Assembly: GCF_009865385.1 (NCBI RefSeq)
Contig: NZ_WWJT01000404.1
Location: forward strand, 23,578 to 87,577
Source: Streptomyces sp. SID486
Lineage (GTDB): Bacteria > Actinomycetota > Actinomycetes > Streptomycetales > Streptomycetaceae
Length of the DNA: 64,000 nucleotides
Reading direction: 5' to 3'
Shown here piece after piece: positions 17,895 through 25,090 of the stretch. Position numbers and translations under genes: made by a program. The stretch's first letter is position 1, and the number at the start of each line of letters is the position of its first letter. The notes below the pieces were generated by a model. It had not been told where the DNA came from. It worked only from the letters and a program-made list of their open reading frames with translations, and did not search any database.

Positions 17895-18380
17895 ATGACC
17901 GCCATGAACTTCCGCCCCGTCCCCTTCGACCACCCGGACGCCGTCAAGCTCAACGACGAGGTCCAGGCCGAGTACCACCTGCGCTACGGCGACGGGGGTG
18001 ACGCCACGGCCCTGGCCGCCGCCGACTTCGCCCCGCCCCGCGGCGTGTACCTGATCGCGTACGACGAGCAGGACCGCCCGGTGGCCACCGGCGGCTGGCG
18101 CAGCCAGGACGACAACGGCGAGGGCAACGAGGACGGCGACGCCGAGCTGAAGCGCATGTACGTCGTCGAGGGGATGCGCGGCCGGGGTCTGGCGCGCCGC
18201 ATGCTCGCCGCCCTGGAGGAGGACGCCCGCCGGGCCGGCCGGGTCCGCATGGTCCTGGAGACGGGCACCAGGCAGCCGGAGGCCATCGCCCTGTACGTCT
18301 CCAGCGGCTACGTGCCCTGCGGGAAGTTCGGTTACTACCGCGAGTACGAGGAGAGCCGCTGCTTCGCCAAGCGGCTCTGA
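17895..18380 (+). CDS. GNAT family N-acetyltransferase
   Basis: 161 residues. The acetyl-CoA motif A is AELKRMYVVEGMRGRGLARRML (pyrophosphate loop RGRGLA), preceded by the strand GVYLIAYDEQDRPVATGGW and followed by ETGTRQPEAIALYVSSGY. It would transfer an acetyl group to an amine of an unidentified small molecule or protein. It begins 87 bp from the divergent exonuclease gene and ends before a strong terminator. Confidence 0.9.
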   Translation: MTAMNFRPVPFDHPDAVKLNDEVQAEYHLRYGDGGDATALAAADFAPPRGVYLIAYDEQDRPVATGGWRSQDDNGEGNEDGDAELKRMYVVEGMRGRGLARRMLAALEEDARRAGRVRMVLETGTRQPEAIALYVSSGYVPCGKFGYYREYEESRCFAKRL

Positions 18381-18506
18381 GGCCGGCACCGGCCTGCGCT
18401 CCGGCGCGCCCCTGTCGTCGGCTTCGGCGGGGGCGTGCCCGCGCCCGCGGATCACGCTGCGCAAGCGCGGAAGCGGTTGCGGTACTTCCCTGCCGTACAA
18501 CGTGTC

Positions 18507-18540
18507 AGAGCCCCGGTCGGTAATCACCGACCGGGGCTCT
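18507..18540. terminator. strong hairpin terminator
   Basis: Perfect 15-bp stem (AGAGCCCCGGTCGGT and its complement) closed by the tetraloop AATC. It lies between the GNAT gene and the tRNA gene, and also just beyond the 3' end of the minus-strand tRNA, so it may serve both transcripts. Confidence 0.85.
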
Positions 18541-18548
18541 GAGCTGCG

Positions 18549-18622
18549 TGGACCTGAGGGGATTTGAACCCCTGGCCCCCTCGATGCGAACGAGGTGCGC
18601 TACCGGACTGCGCCACAGGCCC
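18549..18622 (-). tRNA. tRNA-Ala (anticodon CGC)
   Basis: The reverse strand folds as a tRNA: 7-bp acceptor stem GGGCCTG/CAGGTCC, D-arm GCGCA..GTAGCGC, anticodon stem CCTCG/CGAGG with loop TTCGCAT (anticodon CGC, reading GCG), and T-arm AGGGGTTCAAATCCCCT. CCA is not encoded. 74 nt. Confidence 0.95.
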
Positions 18623-18708
18623 TTGCAACGAGTGAAACTCTAGCATCCCGATCGGGGTGCCTGGAAATCCGTTCCCCGACTGGTCAGGGAGGCGCCGCGA
18701 AGGCGGTG

Positions 18709-19941
18709 CTACTCGTTGGCCGCGCGCGGGCGGTCGCCGTCCTCGTACTGGTCGAAGAGGGGCGTGCGGCCGCGGTCACGGACCGCACGGCGGGCCGAGG
18801 CCGCGCCGGGCGTCCCCCCGCGCGAGCGCCTCCGGGCGTGCGGCAGCGCGTCGCGGCCGGCCGCCGGCCTGTCCCCTGACGCCTGCTCCGGGTCGCCCGC
18901 CTCGCCCTGCGGCGCGCGGCCCGCCTCGTGCTCCGGCACGACCGTGCTGGAGCGGGCCGAGCTCCATGTGTCGGGTGCCCCCAGATCCACGTCGGAGGTG
19001 GCGCGCGGCGCGACGGGCGCGGTGACGTACGTCGGCAGCGGCACCGGCACCGGGTCCCAGCTGTCCCCGCGACCGGGCCGCCGCTGCCGCTCGCGCTGCT
19101 GGTCGACCCACTCGGCGTGGTCGGTCTGCTCGACGAGCGCCCGCCGGTCCGCGGCGAGCGCGGACAGCCCGGTGCCGGTGTCGGCGCCCAGGCCCTCGGA
19201 CGCCTCGTCCCCGCCGGCGCCCTCGTCGGCGGAGACCCGCCGGCGCGGCTGGCGCTCACGCAGCCGCTGGGCGGCGGCCTCGGCGCGCTGCCGGTCCATC
19301 TGGTAGGCGAAGCGGCGGCGCTCCTGCGTGCGCAGGTAGGCGATGTAGGCGCTGAGCGTGACGGCCGGCACGCCGGGCACCCACAGGAACGCCAGTCCGC
19401 CGACGGCGGCGGCGATCGCGCCGAGCGTGAAGGCGAAGAAGAGCATCACCGTGGTGCGCCGGCGGCGCGCCAGTACCTTCGAACGCCGGGCGCGCGCCGC
19501 GGCCGTCTGTGCCGAGGAGGCACGCCGCGCCGCCGTCTCGCGCTGCGGGACGGGTGCGGGTGCGGGAACGGTAGGGGGCTTGGGTGCCGGCGCGGTGCTC
19601 TGGTCACGCGCTGGTTCCACCTTGCTGGGCGCCTCGGGCTCGGCTTCCGTGGTGACCTGACGGCGGGTCGGAGGCACGGCGAAGGCCCGGACGTCCACCG
19701 AGTCGGTGACCACGTCCGGAACATCGGCGTCCGGCTCCCCCTCCTGGGCGGAGCGCGCCCGCAGGTCCCTGGCGTACCGACGCTCCATGCCCGCCCGTCC
19801 GGAAAGCAGCCGGATGGCGGTGCTGAAGCGTTCCGTCGGACGGGCCTCGTTCAGCTCGTCCTGCCTACGGAGCCACATCGGCACCAAGTAGGCGGCCCAG
19901 GCCCCGACAATGACTGCGTAGATGAGGCCGCTGCTGCTCAC
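18709..19941 (-). CDS. glpR: GlpR/SepX, membrane receptor of the gephyrin-like Glp division factor
   Basis: 410 residues. It starts MSSSGLIYAVIVGAWAAYLV, a membrane helix (about 5-22), then a conserved cytosolic block (LVPMWLRRQDELNEARPTER, LSGRAGMERRYARDL), a Pro/Ala-rich linker, a hydrophobic pair (about 165-205), and a long charged disordered tail. This matches the actinobacterial protein annotated as gephyrin-like molybdotransferase receptor GlpR, known as SepX in Streptomyces, which acts at FtsZ-based septa. Its partner Glp is encoded 2 kb upstream on the same strand (22010-23332), supporting the identification. Last protein gene of the galU-glp-moaC-mogA-rimJ-glpR series. Confidence 0.88.
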   Translation of the reverse strand: MSSSGLIYAVIVGAWAAYLVPMWLRRQDELNEARPTERFSTAIRLLSGRAGMERRYARDLRARSAQEGEPDADVPDVVTDSVDVRAFAVPPTRRQVTTEAEPEAPSKVEPARDQSTAPAPKPPTVPAPAPVPQRETAARRASSAQTAAARARRSKVLARRRRTTVMLFFAFTLGAIAAAVGGLAFLWVPGVPAVTLSAYIAYLRTQERRRFAYQMDRQRAEAAAQRLRERQPRRRVSADEGAGGDEASEGLGADTGTGLSALAADRRALVEQTDHAEWVDQQRERQRRPGRGDSWDPVPVPLPTYVTAPVAPRATSDVDLGAPDTWSSARSSTVVPEHEAGRAPQGEAGDPEQASGDRPAAGRDALPHARRRSRGGTPGAASARRAVRDRGRTPLFDQYEDGDRPRAANE

Positions 19942-20118
19942 GCCTCACACGGTAGAGGGGTTTGTGGGAGGCCATCCGCCAATTGGGCCGGTGTGTCGCA
20001 CGATCTGGCTGATATTTCCAGCTTTTTTTGCGACCGATGCGATCAGCGGACCACCACGTCCGCGAATTCAAGCGGCCCGTGGCGGTCGACCACGATCAAT
20101 TTCGAACAAATATTCAAT

Positions 20119-20814
20119 TCAGGGGCGCTCGGCAGGATTCCCGGGCGTGCTCCGGGGATTCCGCGGCGCGTCCGGCGCGTCCGAGGCGTCCCCGGCACCG
20201 GCCGCCCGCTCGGCACGCCGGGCCTCCTGGGCACGCGCCCGGCGCCACCGCGCCAGCAGCCCGTCGGGCACCTCCTCCGCGGTGAGCGCGAACACGAGAT
20301 GGTCGCGCCAGGCACCGTCGATGTGCAGATAGCGCGGCCGGAGCCCCTCCTCGCGGAATCCCAGCTTCTCCACGACCCGCCGGCTCGGCCGGTTCTCGGG
20401 GCGGATGCAAACCTCGATGCGGTGCAGGCCGACCCCCCGGAAACAGTGGTCCACGACGAGCGCCACCGCCGTCGGCATCACTCCGCGCCCCGCCACCGCC
20501 TCGTCCACCCAGTAGCCGACGTGCCCCGAGCACATCGAACCCCAGGTGATCCCGGCCACCGTCAACTGTCCGACGAGCTGCCCCCGGTACTCGATGACGA
20601 ACGGCAGCATCCGGCCCGCGCCGGCCTCCGAACGCAGGTGCCGGACCATCTGCCGGAAGGTCGGCCGGTGGGTGATCGGCCCGCTCGGCGTGGGCGGCGG
20701 GATGGTCGCCTCCCAGGGGCGCAGCCAGTCGCGGTTGCGCCGGTTCACCTCGCGCCAGGCCCGCTGGTCGCGCAGCTTTATCGGCCGGAGGACGACATCG
20801 CCGTCCGCCAGCAC
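20119..20814 (-). CDS. RimJ/RimL-like GNAT acetyltransferase
   Basis: 231 residues. Begins VLADGDVVLRPIKLRDQRAW, then GxGVMPTAVALVVDHCF as the acetyl-CoA loop (VAGRGVMPTAV), RIEVCIRPENRPSRRVVEKL and GFREEGLRPRYLHIDGAW, the typical block order of ribosomal-protein serine/alanine acetyltransferases. The tail after residue 185 is low-complexity. The frame stays open upstream to a CTG at 20838 that overlaps the mogA stop and has GGGGGT about 7 nt before it, so the protein may be eight residues longer (LNSPSWPV). Operon partner of the cofactor genes. Confidence 0.85.
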   Translation of the reverse strand: MLADGDVVLRPIKLRDQRAWREVNRRNRDWLRPWEATIPPPTPSGPITHRPTFRQMVRHLRSEAGAGRMLPFVIEYRGQLVGQLTVAGITWGSMCSGHVGYWVDEAVAGRGVMPTAVALVVDHCFRGVGLHRIEVCIRPENRPSRRVVEKLGFREEGLRPRYLHIDGAWRDHLVFALTAEEVPDGLLARWRRARAQEARRAERAAGAGDASDAPDAPRNPRSTPGNPAERP

Positions 20815-20834
20815 GACAGGCCAGGAAGGGCTGT

Positions 20835-21371
20835 TCAGCTCGCACCCCCGCTGCCCGGTCTGGGGTGGTCACCGCCGCGGAGCTGGTCGACGGCGTGGAT
20901 CAGCAGGGGCTCCAGCACGGCCAGGCCGTCCCGCACCCCGCCCCGCGATCCCGGCAGGTTGACGATCAGCGTCCCCCCGGCCACGCCCGCCAGACCCCGC
21001 GACAGGGCGGCGGTCGGCACCTTCTCCCGGCCGTACGCGCGCACGGCCTCCGCGATGCCCGGCACCTCGTGGTCGATCACCGCGCGGGTCGCCTCGGGGG
21101 TGCGGTCGGTCGGCGAGACACCGGTGCCGCCGGTGGTGACGACCACGTCGTACCCGGCCTCCACCGCCGCCCGCAGCACCGCTTCCACCGGATCCCCGTC
21201 GGGCACCACCTGCGGCCCGTCCACGGCGAACCCGATCTCCCGCAGGCCCTTCACGACCAGCGGGCCGCCGGTGTCCTCGTAGACCCCCGCGGCGGCCCGG
21301 TTGGAGGCGGTGACGACCAGCGCGGCGTACGGCGCCGACAGCGCACCGCCGAAAGTGTCGTAGTACGTCAT
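20835..21371 (-). CDS. MogA/MoaB family molybdopterin-related protein
   Basis: 178 residues from ATG at 21371. Contains [20 protein letters not shown] at the N-terminus and the substrate loop [20 protein letters not shown], the hallmark of the MogA/MoaB/Cnx1G fold, which adenylylates molybdopterin before metal insertion. Later [19 protein letters not shown] matches the family tail. Overlaps moaC by 4 bases. Given the neighbouring Glp/GlpR division pair, part of this operon may serve cell division rather than molybdenum cofactor. Confidence 0.92.
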   Translation of the reverse strand: MTYYDTFGGALSAPYAALVVTASNRAAAGVYEDTGGPLVVKGLREIGFAVDGPQVVPDGDPVEAVLRAAVEAGYDVVVTTGGTGVSPTDRTPEATRAVIDHEVPGIAEAVRAYGREKVPTAALSRGLAGVAGGTLIVNLPGSRGGVRDGLAVLEPLLIHAVDQLRGGDHPRPGSGGAS

Positions 21372-21880
21372 GCCCGGCTCCAGTCGCCCGACTTGCCGCC
21401 CGTCTTCTCCTCCACGCGCACGTCCGTGATGACCGCTCCCTTGTCGACCGCCTTGACCATGTCGATCACGGTGAGCGCGGCGACCGTCACCGCGGTGAGG
21501 GCCTCCATCTCGACACCCGTGCGGTCCGTGGTCCTGACGGTGGCCGCGATCTCCACGGCGTCGTCCGCGACCGACAGGTCCAGTTTCACACCGGACACCG
21601 ACAACGGGTGGCACAGCGGGATCAGGTCCGGGGTGCGCTTGGCGCCCATGATCCCGGCGATGCGCGCGGTGGCGAGGGCGTCGCCCTTGGGCACCCCCTC
21701 ACCGCGCAGCAGCTCGATCACACGCGGTGAGACGAGGACGCGTCCGGTGGCGCGGGCGGTGCGCGCGGTCACGTCCTTCCCGGACACGTCGACCATGCGG
21801 GCCGCACCCGCCTCGTCGATGTGCGTCAGTCGGTCCTGCACAGGGCGTCCGGGGGTCTCCCCCCGGGAAGGCACAGTCAT
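21368..21880 (-). CDS. moaC: cyclic pyranopterin monophosphate synthase MoaC
   Basis: 170 residues. [19 protein letters not shown] opens the fold; [16 protein letters not shown] carries the conserved [22 protein letters not shown] with [23 protein letters not shown] completes the active site (Lys residues, Asp). It converts the MoaA product to cyclic pyranopterin monophosphate. The ATG at 21880 has GGGAG upstream; the further reading to 21955 is Ala/Pro-rich. Coupled to the mogA-like gene by an ATGA overlap. No moaA is in the window. Confidence 0.95.
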   Translation of the reverse strand: MTVPSRGETPGRPVQDRLTHIDEAGAARMVDVSGKDVTARTARATGRVLVSPRVIELLRGEGVPKGDALATARIAGIMGAKRTPDLIPLCHPLSVSGVKLDLSVADDAVEIAATVRTTDRTGVEMEALTAVTVAALTVIDMVKAVDKGAVITDVRVEEKTGGKSGDWSRA

Positions 21881-22009
21881 GGTGTGTGGCGCTCCCGGTC
21901 CGGGCCCGGCGCGGTGCGGAGCGCGGGCCTGCTGTGCGCCACACGCTACCGCCAAGCGGGCGCGCCGAGCGGACGAGGACCGTCCGGTGGACGGGCCCGC
22001 GCGCGTGCG

Positions 22010-23332
22010 TCAGCCGAGCAGCAGTACCTCGACCTCGCTGCCGGGCTCGACGGACTCGGTGTCCTCGGGAACCACGATCAGCGCGTCGGCCTGCGCCAGC
22101 GCGGCGATCAGGTGGGACCCGGAGCCGCCCACGGGAACCACCTCCCCGTCGGTGTAGGCCCCGCGCAGGAACTGGCGGCGGCCCTTGGGCGAGCGCAGTG
22201 CCTCGTCCGCCTTCAGGGCGGCCCGCACGCGCGGCCGGTGGAGGTCGGTGAGGCCCATCAGGGCGCGGATGGCGGGCCGGACGAACAACTCGAAGGAGAC
22301 GTACGACGACACCGGATTGCCGGGCAGGGCGAGCAGCGGCGTGTGGTCGGGGCCGATCGAGCCGAAGCCCTGCGGCTTGCCGGGCTGCATGGCGAGCTTG
22401 CGGAACTCCACGCCGCTGCCCGCCACGTCCTCGTCACCGACGGACGACAGCGCCTCCTTCACCACGTCGTAGGCCCCCACGCTCACGCCGCCGGTGGTCA
22501 CCAGCAGGTCCGCGCGGATGAGCTGGTCCTCGATGGTGGAGCGCAGGGTCTCGGCGTCGTCGGCGACGGCGCCGACCCGGTAGGCGATGGCGCCCGCGTC
22601 CCGCGCGGCGGCGGTGAGGGAGAAGCTGTTGGAGTCGAAGATCTGGCCGGAGGCCAGCTGCTCGCCGGGCTGGACGAGTTCGCTGCCGGTGGACATCACG
22701 ACCACGCGCGGGCGCGGGCGCACGCGGACCGTGCCGCGGCCGATCGCGGCGAGCAGCGCGATCTGCGGCGGACCGAGGATCGTCCCGGCCTCCAGGGCGC
22801 GGTCGCCGGCCCGCACGTCGCTGCCCTTGGCCCGCACGTGCGCGCGCTCCTCCGCCGGGCGGTACACGTGCACGTGCCCCTCGGCGCCCTCGGGGGCCGC
22901 GCTGCGCGCCCGCATGCCGCTCACCGGGCCCTCGCCGAGTCCGCCGTCGGTCCACTCGACGGGCACGACGGCCTCGGCGCCGGGCGGCAGGGGCGCGCCG
23001 GTCATGATGCGCGCGGCCTGCCCGGGGCCGACCCGCACCGGATCGGCGGCACCGGCCGCGACGTCACCGACGACCTCCAGGACGGCCGGGAACTCCTCCC
23101 CGGCGCCCGCGATGTCCGCGACCCGTACCGCGTACCCGTCCATGGAGCTGTTGTCGAACGGTGGCAGGGACACCGGCACCGTGACGTCGTCGACCAGGAC
23201 GCAGCCCTGGGCGTCGAGCAGTTGCAGCTCGATGGGTTCGAGGGGGCGGACGGTCGAGAGGATGTCCTCCAGGTGCTCGTCCACCGACCACAGGTCGTCC
23301 GGGCCGGCGGGGCGGGTCACGGCGCTGCTCAA
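22010..23332 (-). CDS. glp: gephyrin-like MoeA family protein Glp
   Basis: 440 residues with the full MoeA plan: N-terminal VDEHLEDILSTVRPLEP, SMDGYAVRVADI, the ARIMTGAPLPPGAEAVVPVE domain, then VVVMSTGSELV, GQIFDSNSFSLTAAARDAGA, TTGGVSVGAYDVVKEAL and ALPGNPVSSYVSFELFVRPA. MoeA inserts molybdate into adenylylated molybdopterin. In actinobacteria the copy found with GlpR acts in septation together with Wag31/DivIVA-linked growth. Starts at TTG 23332, whose bases overlap the galU stop (TTGA); GAGGAG lies about 12 nt before. Confidence 0.93.
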   Translation of the reverse strand: MSSAVTRPAGPDDLWSVDEHLEDILSTVRPLEPIELQLLDAQGCVLVDDVTVPVSLPPFDNSSMDGYAVRVADIAGAGEEFPAVLEVVGDVAAGAADPVRVGPGQAARIMTGAPLPPGAEAVVPVEWTDGGLGEGPVSGMRARSAAPEGAEGHVHVYRPAEERAHVRAKGSDVRAGDRALEAGTILGPPQIALLAAIGRGTVRVRPRPRVVVMSTGSELVQPGEQLASGQIFDSNSFSLTAAARDAGAIAYRVGAVADDAETLRSTIEDQLIRADLLVTTGGVSVGAYDVVKEALSSVGDEDVAGSGVEFRKLAMQPGKPQGFGSIGPDHTPLLALPGNPVSSYVSFELFVRPAIRALMGLTDLHRPRVRAALKADEALRSPKGRRQFLRGAYTDGEVVPVGGSGSHLIAALAQADALIVVPEDTESVEPGSEVEVLLLG

Positions 23333-24240
23333 GATTGCTGCATCTCCTCGGCTACGTAACTGCGAAGCCAGGTCCGGAAGTCCGGGCCCAGGTCTTCACG
23401 TTCGCACGCGAGTCTGACAATGGCACGCAAGTAGTCGCCACGGTCGCCGGTGTCATAGCGCCGGCCCTTGAAGACGACACCGTGCACGGGGCCGCCGACC
23501 TTCTCGTCCTGGGCGAGCTGCTGGAGGGCGTCGGTGAGCTGGATCTCGCCGCCGCGGCCCGGCTCGGTCTCGCGCAGCACGCCGAAGACGCTCGGGTCGA
23601 GGACGTAGCGGCCGATGATCGCGTAGCTCGACGGGGCGTCCGCCGGGTCCGGCTTCTCGACCAGCCCGGTCACCTTCACGACGTCACCGTCGGCGGTGGC
23701 CTCCACGGCCGCGCAGCCGTAGAGGTGGATCTGCTCGGGCGCGACCTCCATGAGGGCGACGACACTGCCGCCGTGCTGCTCCTGGACGTCGATCATGCGC
23801 TGGAGCAGCGGGTCGCGCGGGTCGATCAGGTCGTCACCGAGGAGGACGGCGAACGGCTCGCTGCCCACGTGCGGAGCGGCGCACAGCACGGCGTGCCCGA
23901 GTCCCCTGGGGTCGCCCTGGCGCACGTAGTGCATGGTGGCCAGATCGCTGGACTCCTGCACTTTCGCCAGCCGCGCGGCGTCACCCTTTTTCCCGAGCGC
24001 CGATTCCAGCTCGTAATTACGGTCGAAATGGTCCTCCAGGGGACGCTTGTTGCGTCCGGTGACCATCAGGACGTCGTCGAGCCCCGCCGACACGGCCTCC
24101 TCGACCACGTACTGGATCGCCGGCTTGTCGACGACGGGCAGCATCTCCTTGGGAGTGGCTTTGGTGGCCGGCAGGAACCGGGTGCCGAGGCCGGCTGCGG
24201 GAATGACAGCCTTGCTGATCCTGGGGTGGGACTGAGTCAT
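23329..24240 (-). CDS. galU: UTP-glucose-1-phosphate uridylyltransferase
   Basis: 303 residues. Nucleotide-binding head KAVIPAAGLGTRFLPATKATPKEMLP, then DKPAIQYVVEEA, RGLGHAVLCA, VLLGDDLID and GLVEKP, all diagnostic of GalU. It makes UDP-glucose for cell-envelope polysaccharides and trehalose. The ATG at 24240 precedes TQSHPRISK; a second ATG four codons upstream is possible. First gene of the series galU-glp-moaC-mogA-rimJ-glpR and divergent from the cyclo-ligase gene. Confidence 0.95.
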   Translation of the reverse strand: MTQSHPRISKAVIPAAGLGTRFLPATKATPKEMLPVVDKPAIQYVVEEAVSAGLDDVLMVTGRNKRPLEDHFDRNYELESALGKKGDAARLAKVQESSDLATMHYVRQGDPRGLGHAVLCAAPHVGSEPFAVLLGDDLIDPRDPLLQRMIDVQEQHGGSVVALMEVAPEQIHLYGCAAVEATADGDVVKVTGLVEKPDPADAPSSYAIIGRYVLDPSVFGVLRETEPGRGGEIQLTDALQQLAQDEKVGGPVHGVVFKGRRYDTGDRGDYLRAIVRLACEREDLGPDFRTWLRSYVAEEMQQS

Positions 24241-24353
24241 GCCCGCAACCATATCCGGTGCCTTTGCTCGAATTCTGTGGCTCCGGTTGTTTGACCCTCA
24301 TATGACCTGCATTGAGAAGGGTGCGAGAACAGCCAGTGAAACACCTCGGACGT

Positions 24354-24956
24354 ATGGACGAGCCTGACAAACGCACGTTGCGGCGAGAGCTCCTCGGGGT
24401 GAGGAACAGATTGACGGCGGATGACGTCCACGGAACGGCCCGCGCCCTCGCCGGGCACGCCCTCGAGCTGCCCGAGCTGGCGCACGGGCACACGGTGGCG
24501 GCGTACGTCTCCGTGGGCAGCGAGCCCGGCACGCTCGCGCTGCTGGACGCGCTGCGCGCGCGGGGCGTACGCGTCCTGCTCCCCGCGCTCCTGCCGGACA
24601 ACGACCTGGACTGGGGCGAGTACACCGGCCCGGGCTCCCTGGTCCAGGTCGCGCACGACGGGAGGATGACGCTCTCCGAGCCCTCCGGTGCGCGTCTGGG
24701 CCCGCACGCCGTGACGGACGCGGACGTCGTCCTGCTGCCCGGGCTCGCGGTGGACGCGCGCGGGATGCGCCTGGGCCGCGGCGGCGGTTCGTACGACCGC
24801 GTGCTGGCCCGGCTGGAGCGCGCGGGCGCCCGTCCCCTGCTCGTGGTGCTGCTGTACGACACGGAGGTCGTCGCACGCGTGCCGGCCGAGGCGCACGACA
24901 GGCCGGTGCACGCGGTGGTGACACCCTCCGGAGTGCGCCGCTTCCCGGCCGCCTGA
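24354..24956 (+). CDS. 5-formyltetrahydrofolate cyclo-ligase family protein
   Basis: 200 residues from ATG at 24354 (MDEPDKRTLRRELLGVRNRL). The family blocks are KRTLRRELL, AAYVSVGSEPGT, LLPALLPDNDLDW, VLLPGLAVDARGMRLGRGGGSYDR (the GxRxGxGGGxYD ATP/folate loop) and VHAVVTPSG. It converts 5-formyl-THF to 5,10-methenyl-THF with ATP. The frame is open back to TTG 24312 and GTG 24336, so the true start could be 6-14 codons earlier; no upstream ribosome site is strong. Confidence 0.92.
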   Translation: MDEPDKRTLRRELLGVRNRLTADDVHGTARALAGHALELPELAHGHTVAAYVSVGSEPGTLALLDALRARGVRVLLPALLPDNDLDWGEYTGPGSLVQVAHDGRMTLSEPSGARLGPHAVTDADVVLLPGLAVDARGMRLGRGGGSYDRVLARLERAGARPLLVVLLYDTEVVARVPAEAHDRPVHAVVTPSGVRRFPAA

Positions 24957-24999
24957 CCGAAGCCCCCTCGGCACCGCCGCCGGGAACGGCACGCCCCAG

Positions 25000-25046
25000 G
25001 CACGGGAAGCGGCCCTCCACGCGCGCGTGGAGGGCCGTTCCCGTGC
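25000..25046. terminator. long hairpin terminator between convergent genes
   Basis: A stem of about 24 bp with a single bulged base (GCACGGGAA..CGGCCCTCCACGCG against its complement) closed over a CG-rich turn. It lies between the cyclo-ligase and penicillin acylase genes and can act in both directions. Confidence 0.85.
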
Positions 25047-25090
25047 TGTGCCCTACTGCGTTCCCCGGACCGGCGAAGGCGCCGGAAGGG

